Source: Enchytraeus crypticus (Eukaryota; Annelida; Clitellata; Enchytraeida; Enchytraeidae). Taken from it: a DNA stretch of 64,000 nt. Shown here piece by piece: positions 24,767 to 35,572 of the stretch; position 1 is the stretch's first letter, and each line of letters opens with the position of its first letter. The stretch covers positions 2,248,501 through 2,312,500 of the forward strand of contig CAJHZI010000481.1 in NCBI GenBank assembly GCA_905160935.1. Reading direction: 5' to 3'. A program made the translations under genes and the position numbers. The notes beneath the pieces were generated by a model. The model had not been told where the DNA came from and made no database searches. It saw nothing but the letters and a program-made list of their open reading frames with translations.

Positions 24767-27695
24767 GCTTATCTTAATGTCTGACATTTTCCATGTGCAT
24801 GTAGGTTTTGGTTTTGATATAAACTTGCTAACCAAATAATTTCTTAATTAATGGCAATAATAATAGATACGATATTACGCTCTGGTTTACGCAGTTCTTT
24901 TGATACAATGTGGTTGAAGCTGATATGATATGATAGAGTTTCGTTTGCTAGCATAAGCAGAGTTGCAGATTCTGTTTCAGGCAGATAAGAAAGGACATCA
25001 TGTTGTATTCTTCATGCTTTGAATCAAATTGAATATCTCGGTGGCTGGGAGTGTAAGCGAGTTAGATAAAGGCATGAAGTTTCAAATGCCGTACCTATGG
25101 TCCTGTGATCAATTCCCGGTAGAGCTGATCCGAGAGTAAAATCTCGTACATTCACATTTCAGGGTACTTCAGTACACTTGACGTGCTGAAAAGAAGCTCT
25201 TTAAGCTTCTGGCTGGAGCCAGTGGCGATGTCGGTAAGATACTCGACCGCGGAACAGTGTGTGCGGGGTTCAAATCCTGGGCTCGCCCGTCACTGACTTC
25301 GCTTTTGAGTGAGAAAACTGATGTTAACATTAGCTTTACCAACTTTTTTCTGACCTTGACGTTAAACCCAAATTAAAAAGTACATTCCTAATGCATCTTG
25401 TTCTCCCTGAGCGAGAATGGGGCGTCATATGAATGAAGTTCCCATTTTCGATCCAGAGGAAATGTGTGAAACGTGTCTCATGAAAATTTAAGCACAACTT
25501 TCAGATACGATGTTCTTTCTTTCTGGACTTGTGCGGCAGTACTTTTATCCATTGATGAAAGTCTTTACCATCTCATGTACTCTCTTGCAATAAGTCTAAT
25601 AGATGTATTTTTCCAGCCATTTTATTCTATTCGTTCTATTTCATAATTTGTATTATATTTTCGCATTTAAGATATGTGATTTTTGTGTCTTTAATATTTA
25701 AGTACGTTGTCACATTTACAGGTAAGAGTTTTAATTATTCCTCTCATTGTGCAAAGAGAAGCAGAAATATTGTCTCTGCTTATTTCCCAATCACGCCTCT
25801 ATTAAACGTAATCAGTATGGTATTCAGTGTACCTCTAAGGATATAATTGTTACTACCTTCGTCTGTTGCTTTGTGTCTTTAATATTTTATCATCAGTTCT
25901 CTGTCATGGTTCTATGAATATTGTTTTTTTGCCCTCTAGCTTCTTGAGAATCCGTCAACGCCACATATTAAAAATAAGAGATGGACAGATAGAACCAACT
26001 CCCCAAGTCCGACACTAGAGTTGCCATTAAAAGAGAAAGTGCAAATTCGTAATTTGATGTATTTTATTCTGTATTCCTTTCCAGCGACATTTCCCGGAAT
26101 GGATGGCTTTTTTATTTAAAGGTAATATTGATATTTTCTGGAGAATAAAGAATGATATTCGTTCTCTAATTCATAAAATATTTCATTGTGACGTCTGGGA
26201 CATTGCCAAAAAATGTTTTTACAGAATGTGTGGGTTGGTGCATAGAGTAACGCCAGTAAGTCATTTCATAATAATAGATATTTTACAGGTCAAATGAACT
26301 AGGTCCATTAATATTGTAATTTATTTCACCATTCTATGCAGAGATGTAACATTTAAAAATACATTATTTAGTATTCATTTCTCATGTACTGAAGAAATGG
26401 ATTGTGTTCAGAAATTCCCCATGTACTAAAATTGATCGTTTCAGGAGCGCTATAGAAACGGCATGTTTATGTGATATTTTCCATAAACTAATGTTCTGAA
26501 GTTTTGACAAATGATGAATGAATGTATGATTGAATGAATAAATGAATGAATGTATGAACTTATGAATGAATGAATTAATGAATGTATGAATGAACGAATG
26601 AAAAAATGAGATGGAGATTAGGTCCATTTAAAATAGTCCTTTTAAAGTAGTCAATTTGATTAGTCCATTGGAAAATACGAATGGGATATGTGAATTAAAA
26701 CCGAGAGCAGAAATATATATTTGACTTTCACTTATTTCCGTTTAATTATAACTGACTGCTCCATTTATGACTTACAAAAATTGTTCGTCATTTGGTTAAT
26801 GCTTAGTATTTTATTTGTTATATCTTAATTTTTCTTTAGCTTAGAAAACGAAGAGAGAAAGCTTTAGGCAATTTTACGGACATTTCATTCTCTACTAAAC
26901 TTAGGCTATGAATCACTGTTTTTAATTTTTCTCATTATTTCATGTAGGCAGGGATAAAAATATATGCTCTAACCTTGCTAATGAGCGTCTTGTACAACGT
27001 AGCCTATGAGGTTGCTATCATTGCCTGAGGCAACTCTCTCGGTATTGCAAATTTACTTTCGTCTTGCTACTTGGTTCATTTGTGCGGAAAGGTCTAATAA
27101 ATTCGAATGTGGACGAAAATTGAAGGAATATGAGGTTTTTACTTCTGATTGTTTGGTTAAACATGATAGTGTTCTCAAAGACGTCCCTGCGCAGTAAATG
27201 TCAGTCGAAGCTGAGGAAGACATAGGGGCCCACCCCATCAAACGCATCGCTCCCCAAGAATAATGGCATACATATCACGATGAAGCAGAGGAAGACCGAC
27301 AGTAGGAATATTAAATTAGTTAAATATCCAATCGCATGTGAACATGAAGAGGAAAACGGATGACAGAGAAGAATGGAGGCGTTATTTACCATGGATCTGC
27401 CAATAGGCAGTGCACTAAGAGAGATAGTGAGAGAGAGAGAGGCATCTGATTGTTATTGGTTACGAGATTTTATTTGCAATAATAATTTGAGAGAAACTCA
27501 CCCTTAATAATTATTCTTATAAGCCGCTGGTTAATATTTAATATAGGAAAAAGGAAAAAAGGCTAAAGAAAGACCGAGACTTGGGATTCTGGATGACTTG
27601 ATAATTAATTCGTATGTTGATATGAAGCGAAAAGCAGAGGATAGAAATATGTGGAGGAGTTATATACCATGGACCTGTTAGTAAACAGTGCACTA

Positions 27696-27739
<44 letters not shown>

Positions 27740-30700
27740 GTAGTGTCAGTCATTAATGCAACACACCAAGCGCATGCGTGATCGAAATAAAGCCAGAATG
27801 GCATTGACATATTTCGACTAAAATCGTCTTTATTTCTTGTAGTCCGTTCCTTCAAAGCACAAGCGGTCTTCTATTTGTCTAATCTAATCCAACACTGGAA
27901 GGGCCACAACAACAATCGCTCAAGTCATTAGCAAGCTATCCGTGAGTAGCAACCTTTGATTTGCTGGCTTCTCTCTTGACTTCCGGTCGGTCATTTAGAG
28001 TACAGATCGTTCCATCAAACCTCCCGATAAAACCCGTCCCATTTCCTGCCTTCTCAATAACTCTGCTAGACTTTCATCCTTTTAGCAGTTCTATCTCTGC
28101 ATAATTCGAGTGTTACTACAATTAGATGTTGTGCTGTTAAGATTTTGGTGCGTCTGAGACTGAGTCACTTATTTTGATCGTATTTGAGAATGTTATGTTG
28201 ATATCATCAAAATCCTTCTGTATTTATAATTTCTCTGTATATTTGGTAGAATAACGTAACTATTAACGTAAAAATTCATACTGTACTTTGACTGGAGCCA
28301 GTGGTTTTGTCGGTAAGTTATTCGACCGCGGATCAGTATGTGCGGGATTCAAATCCTGGGCTCGTCCGTCACTGACATAGCTTTTGAGTGAGGAAACTGA
28401 TGTTAACATTAGGTTTAAGTCAACATTTAGGCCTATTATAGAAAATTCTCTCTTACTTGATGAAGGCTGCTGATAGGTTACTTTCAACAGATTTCCAATC
28501 TGAATCTGGTTATGACTCACCCGCCTTTATGACGTAATTTGATTATAAATTTATTTTAAGACTAGTTTCGAATAGCCGCTTTAAATTGAAGCAATTCGAC
28601 GTGCTCGTTAGATTTTCCATAACGCTTAAGCAGCAAGTTGCCAGATGAGCGCATTAGCAGCTCTAGACTGGAATCTAAGAAGGTCTTAAAGAATGTTCGG
28701 CTACGAGAGGATTTGCGTTTTTTAATTATCGACGTCGCAAGTATACACGGTGAAATCTCTGCTATTTACGGACAGGTCGTGCGAAGGAAAAGAGATATGA
28801 CAGCTGTGGATTCACCATCTAGTCGGTGTAAGTCAATTAATCAATCAGGGAGAAGATTTAACGTCAGTATCTCACACGAAGGAGATTAAGTCCTGTGAGA
28901 AATTTTCTTCCTTAATTTAATTCCATTCAAATTAACATACTCCACAAAGACGAAAACTAGATTTAAAACACATCTGTTAGTAAAGTCAGTTAGCATGGCA
29001 GTAGATTTATTGGTTGCAAAAGAATTGGTTTAATACAATATTGTCATATTTTTGCATAGAAGTGGCTACAGCCTCCAAACCCGCAATGTCAATGAAACTT
29101 ACTATTTTTCACAACTTCGTGCTCCTAGGCCTAACTGCTCCGCGCGACACTATTAAAATACGATCAAATATAATGAATTTAATGGAATGAATGTGATATA
29201 AGAACAGAGTTAGATTTGGTTTCAAACATGTTGTTATGAAATCCTCATTGGAGTACTTGCATTGTTTTAATCCACTTTAGGAAGCAATACGGCTATAGAA
29301 TCAAATATGTGTGTTTGTGTCTATGATCTGTCGATGCATTACGCCTACAATTTCTGAAGTATTCTAATTCAACATTGCAGGCTTTTGTTCATCAGTTACC
29401 AGTTTCTGATATATTTTGTATGAAAAACAAAAACAAAAAGGCTATGTGAATGGCATCTCGGTCATAATTCTCTATTGATGAGAGTTGTTCAAATGCCGAA
29501 TTTTGTGTTCTGAATGTTGCGCTTTTGAAAGAAATATTTAGAGCGTGAGATTAAAACTAAATACGTACTTGTGGAAATGCTCTCGTCATTCAGCACACGG
29601 GAGTAGTTTGTAATTAAGACTTTTAATTTCCAGAAATAGAATACGATTATATGAATGGAGCAAAATACAGCCTTATCTTCAAAATATCGATTTTTAGTGG
29701 CATGTCCTGTATAGGTGTCTCTGATATAGGCCCCTACTTATTATATATTAATTGGGTATATTAGGGTGTAAAGATAGGGGACACATAAATAGGGGATTGA
29801 TTGATAGTATGGCGTGGGACAGAGAGAACTGGAGAAAGTCTATTCGTATCCCGACCCTGTTTAAACTGGGATTTAAGGGAAGATCATGATGATGATGATG
29901 ATTAAGGCGTAAATATATGTGTCATTAGGCTAGGTCTAAAATAAAAATATAAAGCTAGCATTTTCATTCAAATAGCTGTTTACTTTGTTTTTTTGTAAAT
30001 ATAACTGTGTAATATCAGTATCTAGCTTAAAATATGTGTATTGCATATAATTATTTGTATTCTTGTTCGTTATGCCTAAATGTAGGCCTATTTGTACCTT
30101 GATCAGTGTTTTGAATGAGTTGTAAACAAGCTTATAATATGCTTTCTGACTCAAAACTGTTATCTTATGTTATATCATCATGACAAAATTATTGTGCATA
30201 TACTATTTTTATGATCAGCTACGGGAGGATGGTAAGCAGGAGACCATGGACCTCTACGGATACGACGCACCATCCTACGGATCCATTATACTCCAGCTGA
30301 AGGAAGCCAGCTCCGACTCCGACGGAGCATTTCTGGAATTCCTCGGCAAAGGTCTTCAAATCGTCGCTAACACAAGTAAGATGGAATATTTTCTGAGGTA
30401 AATAATAGATCCTTCCACGGTATATTTTATTAATTTAACTCTTTCTTACCTCTCTCCTCCGTACTTAAGACATTCATTCTGTACATAACAATATACTGAT
30501 CGTAAGCATCTGTATTTACAAGAGTCAGTTAGGCATTTAGTTAGTTTTGACTTTTAAATATCAAAATAATATAGGGCCTATTATTATCCTGTTTTCAGTA
30601 CGCTATGATCCCTTTAAGTGTTTGCTGGTTTTTACGAGAAAAGGGAAATTTAAACCAGAAAAACGTCTAATAAAAGTGAATAGTAGTGTGAAGTGAGCTT

Positions 30701-33700
30701 GTAAAAGTCAATGCTTTAAGTTATTTCCTATTCTAAACGTTAAAAACGTGCTCTAGAAAACACGCGCGCATAACACTCCTTGTAGCGTTTAGCTAAATGA
30801 CGAGTCCAAGATACAAAATACGATGCAATACACAATTCTGACTCCCTGGCTGTTTTGAATTAAGCCCTTTAAAATGCATCTACCAGCAGGTTGATCCTGT
30901 CATTGAGGTAATGTTTTTACAAAATTTAGCAATGTAGCATACATTTAATTTAGCCTCGAATAAACCTCGATACATATTGGAAATGTTGTTGTTGTCCGAG
31001 TAGCCGAAACGAGCAGTGGAAAATCAAGTAAGGCTTCATTGGTGGAATTATCTAGATATCTGTAATAACTTAATTTTAGTCTAAACATCTCAGAGCCCAA
31101 ATCAGTCATACAAGCACAGTAATTATTACATGAATATGACTTTTTGTTATTTATTATGATTATATTATTAATTAGTATTCAGTATCTAACGAAATTCATC
31201 ATCCTGATTTTTTATGACGAAAGAACCTAAACGGATAGAACGGAAATCTTCACTATGGTGCTCAATGACAGCGCTCTTTTAATATCTCGGAGTGAAAAAT
31301 AAAGATCTTCATACGCGTAATAGTGCAGAGAGAGAGATACATGCAATATTCAAAAAATTCACCGTTCTATCAGCAACAATGAATGATCGCTTAATCATAA
31401 ATCTAAGTGAAGCCTTTCTGCGATTTGTGTTGCGAAGAGTCTATGAATTAAGCGAAGCCATTCACAAGCAATTCATTTAGACAGATCCACTTCCTCTGTC
31501 TGGACTGTTGGGATGAAGCAACGTGACAGAAACAATTAAATAATTCCTAAGTCTGGTTTGGTTTTCATCTGTTGACGTAAGATTGAAACTGTGTCTCCTG
31601 ATTGCACAGAGACAGCATTGACCTCAGCTAAATTGTTTTACAAAGCCTTACCCACTATAGAAAAGTGCATGGTTTTAATAAATATACAGAATAATGCCCT
31701 GCAAGAAAATAATTTGTGCATTTGTAAAAATTATATTAAACAATTTAATTTAGTTTATTTACTTCACTCGGCGGGCTTTTTGCCAATTGTTCTGGAAATT
31801 TTCAGAAATTCTGAATTTAAACTTGTGAGCTTCTCCTTAAATAATTTATTTTAAAAATATTTGGCTGCAGTACTGCAAATAATTCTGGTTGCGATATTAT
31901 TATATCTCGACCAGAATTATTATAAATAGAATTATTATTATTACAATTATTATCGAGATATTGTTATATCTCAACCAGAATTTTTCTAAATAGAATTATT
32001 ATTATTACTATTATTATTGAGATGGTTTTAGATCTCAAACGGAATTAATATAAATATTATTATTATTATTACAATTATTATTGAGATAGTTTATATCTCA
32101 ACCAGAATTATTATAAATCTAATTATTATTATAATTATTATTGAGATGGTTTTATTTCTCAACCAGAATTATTCTAAATATAAATATTATTATTACAATT
32201 AGGCCTATTATTAGATGGTTTTATATCTCAACTAGAATCATTATAAATATAATTATTATTGTTACAATTAATATTGAGATGGTTTCTGATCTCAAACAGA
32301 ATTAATATAAATATAATTATTATTATTGCAATTATTATTGAGATGGTTTTATGTCTCAATCAGAACAGAATTATGTTTGTGAAGTGGAAGAATACACCAC
32401 CATTTAAGCATGAAATTACAACCTTATGTAAAGTCATAATACGATTCAGTTACAATAGATTCGAGTTGATGTATTAAAGAGTTTGTTTTACAGAGATGAC
32501 GCTTATGATGTAATGCTTGTGTTTAACTCTGCGCATTACATCGATTGAATAGACCATGTAAAGTGGACCATCGCTATTCTTGTCTCAAGTAGCTTAGGTT
32601 TATTTCTGATACAACAAAAGAATGCAAAAATGGAAATTACAGGCATTGAAACATTTGTTTTAACCTGAAGCCCATTTGAACTCATCTATAGATTTGCAGT
32701 AAGGTTTACGGAGGAACTTATTAATCCAAATTAGTCTATACGGGGCCTAAGTCGAACTACATGCTAGATATTAAGGGTAGTGCTCCATACCCTTAATTAT
32801 TTAAGATCTTCTTTGTCTGGATATTTTATTAAAATTATTTCTTAACATTGGTTTTTTATATTGCAGTCGTAGTCACGGTTCTGTTGGGTCTGTTGATGAT
32901 TATGCCTCTAGGAATGATTATAATTGGTTAGTAGATTTACTGCTAAATAATGTTTTTGAAATTGTTCTACTGTAGATTTAAAAAATCCTAGACTCAGTGA
33001 TAAGCATATTTAACAATAGATATACATGTATATCCAATTAGGGTCTCAGACCCCATGAATCATATTTGAAAATTTGATCCAAGGCTGAGCATTTTAGCAA
33101 TTTTAATTTTGATAAGATTTGAGGGTCGAAATTAGCGCTGAAATTACTATTGCCTAGGCAGTTTGAACTTTAACCTTAAATATACAGGACCTTTTTTTAC
33201 ACTGTACACTACATGTAAATATCACGGAACAGCATCTAAAGCTACTTTAGTGCTCCTCTGAGATATCTGTAACATGATGCCATATCACTTGATGTTATAA
33301 CCGTTAAGACTTTTGAATGACGTCATGTTTTAACATTAAAGTTTTAACTCTAAACACCGGCCTAAGCCTAAACACTCTTAACACTTGCTGGAGCCAGTGG
33401 CGATATCGGTAAGATATTCGACCGCGGATCAGTATGTGCGGGGTTCAAATCCTGGGCTCGCCAGTCAGTGACATCGCTTTCGAGTGAGGAAACTGACGTT
33501 AACATTAGCTTTTTTAAAGACGCAACCTTTAAGGTTAACACTTTAATATTTTAATACTTTTAGTTTGAACGAGGTTCAAACTAAAAGATTATATGCACTA
33601 CGTTTTGCGTTAATAAGATGAGCGCCCTAATTGTCAACTTTTTAAAAATTACTTTTATTATTTAGCTTATTATTATTGAATTTTCTGTAAAGTAATCTCG

Positions 33701-34923
33701 AAGACAGATTTCGGCCATGACACTGCTATATAAATTTTCGTTGTTAATAATAATAATAACTAATAGTTTAATAATATCGGAACGATTGTTACGGTCCTTG
33801 TCGAATGAAAAGCCGGGCATTAAATTTGTTGCAGGATTAAGAAATCTGAGCAACTGTCCGGTAGAACCGAAGATTCCCATCTATCTACTGGTCGGAGGGT
33901 GCTTTGGGTTCCTGAAGCTCATCACGTTGCTCTTCTATCAGGTAATTCTATCACGTTTCTCTTCTATCAGGTAACTCTATCAAGTTACTCTTCTATCAGG
34001 TAATTCTATCACTTAGCTCTTCTATCAGGTAATTCTATCACACCGCTCTTCTATCTGATACATGTAATTCTAACCATCACATGCTACAATAGTAGTCTAG
34101 AGAAATATGTCCACTTCTACAATGATATCAAGCACATCAATACTGTACATTAGTCTCGTTTAGTAAGACTGTTTATAACGACAGTTCTTAAAATTAAACG
34201 CTTTGTTTTGGATTTATCCTAAACTACTACTGAGGTCTTCAGTTACAAAGTTTGTTCTACATTTTTAGTATTATCTTCTGGCAAGAATATCTCACTTTAA
34301 ATTAATTATTGAGTTATCCACTAACTGGCTAAGAGCTGAGCCAATAGTATGATAGGCTATGTTAAAAAGCTGGTAAAGCTAATGTTAACGTCAGTTTCCT
34401 GACTAGAAAACGATATCAGTGACGTCTCCAACATCGGATTAGTAGCTCTAGAGTTTCAAGCCAGTGCGCTTATCCGTTATTGAGATGCCTTTGATAGATG
34501 AAATTAAACTGGCTTTCTTAGCATTCATGACAGAAGTATTCCTGTGTTCAGGTTAGGTCTAGACGCTACGATAAGCTTGACAACACAACCGGAAGTGTGG
34601 GTAACTTCATGGATGCGATGGATGACATGGAAGAATCCGGTGGACTCGTCGCTCTCAGCTCATCCCGCTTCATGGACGTCCTCCTCAGTAGTTTCCTGTT
34701 CGCTTGGTTTGTCTGCGGGAACGTCTGGGTTTTTAGGATATGGCAACCCTTATATCACCTTACCCTGGACGAGCCGAACATGTGGTGTGATAAGACGGCC
34801 TACCTGTTTGCCGTAGTTCAGATCTGCATTAGCTATGCTCTGATGGGTATCATCTCTCTTCTCACCATTTGCTTGACACTCTGCCAAGTCTGCTGGTCCT
34901 CTAATAAAAATCTGCCTACATAG
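15552..34923 (+). CDS. TMEM272-like four-pass membrane protein (5 exons, about 293 aa)
   Basis: Exons 15552-15737, 30219-30375, 32867-32926, 33835-33941 and 34552-34923; all junctions are GT/AG and phases agree (0, 1, 1, 0). Exon 1 (about 62 aa) is Ser/Glu- then Lys/Arg-rich and cytosolic in character. Exon 2 gives a conserved linker (LYGYDAPSYGSI). Four hydrophobic segments lie at about residues 115-134, 150-168, 211-229 and 254-283. The block CPVEPKIPIYLLVGGCFG, then FVCGNVWVFRIW, then WCDKTAYLFAVVQI are hallmarks of the TMEM272-like family, whose function is not established. The first intron is 14.5 kb and carries SINEs and a mitochondrial cytochrome b fragment. The donor of exon 4 is tandemly duplicated. 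Exon 1 is linked by phase and GC content, not by homology. Confidence 0.85.
16187..16307 (+). repeat. SINE-A with inverted 5' head
   Basis: CCGACATCGCCGCTGGA is the reverse complement of the usual head. It runs directly into the forward body CAGTATGTGCGGGTTCAAAT and tail CGTCACTGATATCGCTTTTG. Lies in TMEM272 intron 1. Confidence 0.7.
16590..16650 (+). repeat. Degenerate SINE-A tail
   Basis: CGTCCCTGACATCGCTTTCT followed by GAAACCAACGTTAATC matches only the tail module. Confidence 0.45.
17165..17310 (-). repeat. SINE-A, head duplicated
   Basis: Minus strand: GGGTTCAAATCCTGGGCTCG and tail GTCACTGACATCGCTTTCGA. At its 5' side two copies of GGCTGGAGCCAGTG(G)CGA occur in tandem. Confidence 0.8.
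18297..18345. repeat. (GA)n microsatellite
   Basis: About 45 bp of nearly pure GA, just before a SINE-A copy. Confidence 0.95.
18366..18456 (-). repeat. SINE-A
   Basis: Minus strand GGCTCGCCCGTCACTTAAAC, GGGGTTCAAATCCTGGGC and head ATGTCGGTAAGGTATTTTAT; the tail is truncated. Confidence 0.7.
18460..20280. other. TMEM272 intron 1, no feature recognised
   Basis: AT-rich intron sequence with scattered short ORFs that lack coding character. A small hairpin at 20062-20093 (AAAAGTAACGAT and its inverse). Confidence 0.5.
20283..20440 (+). repeat. Repeat family G copy
   Basis: AGTGTGCTGCTGTCGTCAAT, AAGTCGACAAGAAAA and CCAGATTAACAAATCCAAAG align in order with 6906-7045. Confidence 0.5.
20489..20705 (+). 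repeat. Degenerate tandem repeat, about 40-bp unit
   Basis: Repeated GAAATAATAGTTGAATAATA plus a CAGAACTATC-type spacer, five to six imperfect copies. Confidence 0.7.
21533..21563. repeat. (GA)n microsatellite
   Basis: About 28 bp of GA. Confidence 0.9.
22330..22495 (-). repeat. Repeat family G copy, inverted
   Basis: Minus strand carries AGAGTGCTACAGTCGTCCAT, GGGTCCAAAAACGGTACAAG and GTTCAGTCCGAGGAAGG, the clearest member of the family. Confidence 0.55.
23124..23345 (+). repeat. SINE-C, divergent
   Basis: TTCAATAGCTCAGTGTGTAA head, ACGTTATGAAGTTTAAAATG, CAGAGAGTAAAATCTTGGAC, CATTCACTGGCC and AAAAGTGATAT end. Confidence 0.6.
24085..24350 (+). pseudogene. Nuclear mitochondrial fragment (NUMT) of cytochrome b
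   Basis: The plus frame reads GLAVDNATLNCFLTIHFLLS, then FLHPRGSNNPIGINPDMEQ, then IPFHSYYSIRDVLG. These match the central part of cytochrome b (GGFAVDNATLTRFF, HFLLPF, GSNNPLGI, IPFHPYYSIKD). A +1 shift near 24300 continues as LFLISALFTPDVV, like the next cytb segment. It is only about 250 bp, frameshifted, and lies in an intron of a nuclear gene, so it is a NUMT rather than a gene. AGA codons would read Ser in the invertebrate mitochondrial code. Confidence 0.8.
24666..24765. repeat. (AT)n microsatellite with palindromic TACATGTATA core
   Basis: AT runs on both sides of TACATGTATATATACAGCAT-like text. Confidence 0.9.
25034..25160 (+). repeat. SINE-C, partial
   Basis: TATCTCGGTGGCTGGGAGTG head, GGCATGAAGTTTCAAATGCC, GATCCGAGAGTAAAATCTCG and TACATTCAC. 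A SINE-A copy follows 50 bp later. Confidence 0.6.
25209..25350 (+). repeat. SINE-A, best-preserved copy
   Basis: tRNA-like head GGCTGGAGCCAGTGGCGATG with A box TGGCGATGTCGG, body ACTCGACCGCGGAACAGTGT, B box GGTTCAAATCC, and the family tail GTCACTGACTTCGCTTTTGA, GTGAGAAAACTGATGTTAAC, ATTAGCTTT. GAGCC and GGCTC can pair as an acceptor stem, which supports a tRNA origin. Confidence 0.88.
26505..26610. repeat. (AATG)n-type microsatellite
   Basis: Interrupted GAATGAATGAATGTATGAAT repeats. Confidence 0.85.
27178..27265 (-). repeat. Repeat family I, inverted mate of 11960-12045
   Basis: Minus strand TTATTCTTGGGGAGCGATGC, GGGCCCCTATGTCTTCCTCA and GCTTCGACTGACATTTACTG. Confidence 0.6.
27302..27442 (+). 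pseudogene. LINE family E 3' fragment
   Basis: Encodes NMKRKTDDREEWRRYLPW, then a stop, GTGCACTAAGAGAGATAG and (GA)n. Confidence 0.7.
27545..27740 (+). pseudogene. LINE family E 3' fragment with (GA)n tail
   Basis: Encodes ERPRLGILDDLIINSYVDMK then RKAEDRNMWRSYIPWTC, stop, GTGCACTAAGAGAGACA and 36 bp of GA. A second copy of the family within 130 bp of the previous one. Confidence 0.75.
28289..28420 (+). repeat. SINE-A
   Basis: ACTGGAGCCAGTGGTTTTGT (altered A box), GATTCAAATCCTGGGCTCGT and an intact tail. Confidence 0.82.
28421..29780. other. TMEM272 intron 1, no feature recognised
   Basis: Contains an 83-codon open frame at 28638-28889 with no similarity I can recognise and no splice context. 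Its end (TTAACGTCAGTATCTCACAC) may be an old SINE tail. Confidence 0.4.
29789..29900 (+). repeat. Family D 3' end with (GAT)n tail
   Basis: GGGACAGAGAGAACTGGAGA, TATTCGTATCCCGACCCTGT, TTAAACTGGGATTTAAGGGA and GATGATGATGATGATG. Short repeated tails like this are typical of RTE-type elements. Confidence 0.7.
30219..30375 (+). CDS. TMEM272-like exon 2
   Basis: Acceptor ATGATCAG; donor CACAA/gtaaga. Encodes LREDGKQETMDLYGYDAPSY then GSIILQLKEASSDSDGAF and LEFLGKGLQIVANT. 157 nt, phase 1 end. Confidence 0.85.
31875..32375. repeat. Minisatellite, about 62-bp unit, eight imperfect copies
   Basis: The unit contains GAGATGGTTTTATATCTC (itself an inverted repeat), AACCAGAATTATTATAAATA and a TTATTATTA tract. 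In TMEM272 intron 2, about 490 bp upstream of exon 3. Confidence 0.82.
32867..32926 (+). CDS. TMEM272-like exon 3 (first membrane segment)
   Basis: 60-nt exon; acceptor TTATATTGCAG, donor ATTG/gttagt. Encodes VVTVLLGLLMIMPLGMIII, essentially one transmembrane helix. Confidence 0.85.
33384..33512 (+). repeat. SINE-A
   Basis: Near-consensus GGAGCCAGTGGCGATATCGG, GGTTCAAATCCTGGGCTCGC, CATCGCTTTCGAGTGAGGAA and ACTGACGTTAACATTAGC. In TMEM272 intron 3, 320 bp before exon 4. Confidence 0.88.
33556..33588. repeat. Hairpin, about 14-bp arms
   Basis: CTTTTAGTTTGAAC, a 3-nt loop, GTTCAAACTAAAAG. Confidence 0.75.
33835..33941 (+). CDS. TMEM272-like exon 4 (second membrane segment)
   Basis: Acceptor AATTTGTTGCAG; donor CTATCAG/gtaatt. 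Encodes LRNLSNCPVEPKIPIYLLVG and GCFGFLKLITLLFYQ, the most conserved family block. The last 19 nt of the exon begin a 29-bp tandem array that repeats the donor. Confidence 0.92.
33923..34070 (+). repeat. 29-bp tandem array of the exon-4 splice donor
   Basis: Units start at 33923, 33952, 33981, 34010 and (degenerate) 34039. Each of the first four has CTCTTCTATCAG/gtaaYtctat, so the donor is present four times at 29-bp spacing; the fifth is mutated to CTATCTG. The first copy includes the last 19 nt of the coding exon. Confidence 0.93.
34372..34424 (-). repeat. SINE-A tail fragment
   Basis: Minus strand GTCACTGATATCGTTTTCTA and ACTGACGTTAACATTAGC. The head is absent. Confidence 0.6.
34552..34923 (+). 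CDS. TMEM272-like exon 5 (third and fourth membrane segments, stop)
   Basis: Acceptor CTGTGTTCAG. Encodes a basic start (VRSRRYDKLDN), an acidic linker (NFMDAMDDMEESGG), then SSFLFAWFVCGNVWVF, DEPNMWCDKTAYLFAVV and a last helix ending in LCQVCWSSNKNLPT and a stop. Confidence 0.93.
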   Translation, partial: VRSRRYDKLDNTTGSVGNFMDAMDDMEESGGLVALSSSRFMDVLLSSFLFAWFVCGNVWVFRIWQPLYHLTLDEPNMWCDKTAYLFAVVQICISYALMGIISLLTICLTLCQVCWSSNKNLPT

Positions 34924-35570
34924 TAATCGACACGGTTATCGGCTGATGTAACTAACGTTAAATTCTAATTTTATCACTGCCACGGTTGAACTCTTTAGAT
35001 TTTTCCCCGCACAAGTTATCTAATTGTTGTATGTGGCAAAGGGATTACGAAGTAAAACCAAACAGTGTAATTCCTGAACCTCACAATATTATCAATGCGG
35101 GAGAATCCACATGATACGCATGTAGGCCTAATCGAATTTTCTTTGAACATTTTATCCCAGTTGTTCCAGTTTATTCAACTAGTTTTTGATACTAAGTTTT
35201 CCCTTGATCCAATTAGGGAAATATGTTGCAACTTGCAAGCAGGAAACCTCCTGCTTTCGTCATACTAATTTGTCTTCTTCGCTTGCAGTTGTGGCGACTA
35301 TTTTTCAACTGAATGCGCAGTTTGAATAACGCAATACATTCAGAAAATCATTCAAACATAAATTTATAGGAAAAGATCGGTTTCCTTAAAGAAACTATGA
35401 TTAAAATTATTCTATATCATTCCTTAGCTAATTATAGTTAAGAAATATAAAATCTGAAATTTATCCGCCATGTAAAGCTTTCCTCCTCTTTGAATATATG
35501 GCTCTACGATTTTCTGTCACTAGTCGAAGGTTATGGCTACTCATATTTAGTAATTGAAGGAGAGCAGAAT
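34924..35570. other. 3' flank of the TMEM272-like gene
   Basis: No further exon. An AATAAA-like string lies within the end of the coding sequence (34902-34908), but no clear downstream poly(A) signal stands out. Confidence 0.4.
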
Positions 35571-35572
35571 GG

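Noticed and set aside
28638-28889. 83-codon plus frame as a possible gene.
   Set aside because: No recognisable family, no splice signals and an AT-intron setting; its end looks like a SINE tail.
30884-30908. AGCAGGTTGATCCTGTCATTGA resembles the 5' end of 18S rRNA (GGTTGATCCTG).
   Set aside because: Only about 12 bases match and the following sequence does not continue into 18S rRNA. Coincidence is enough to explain it.
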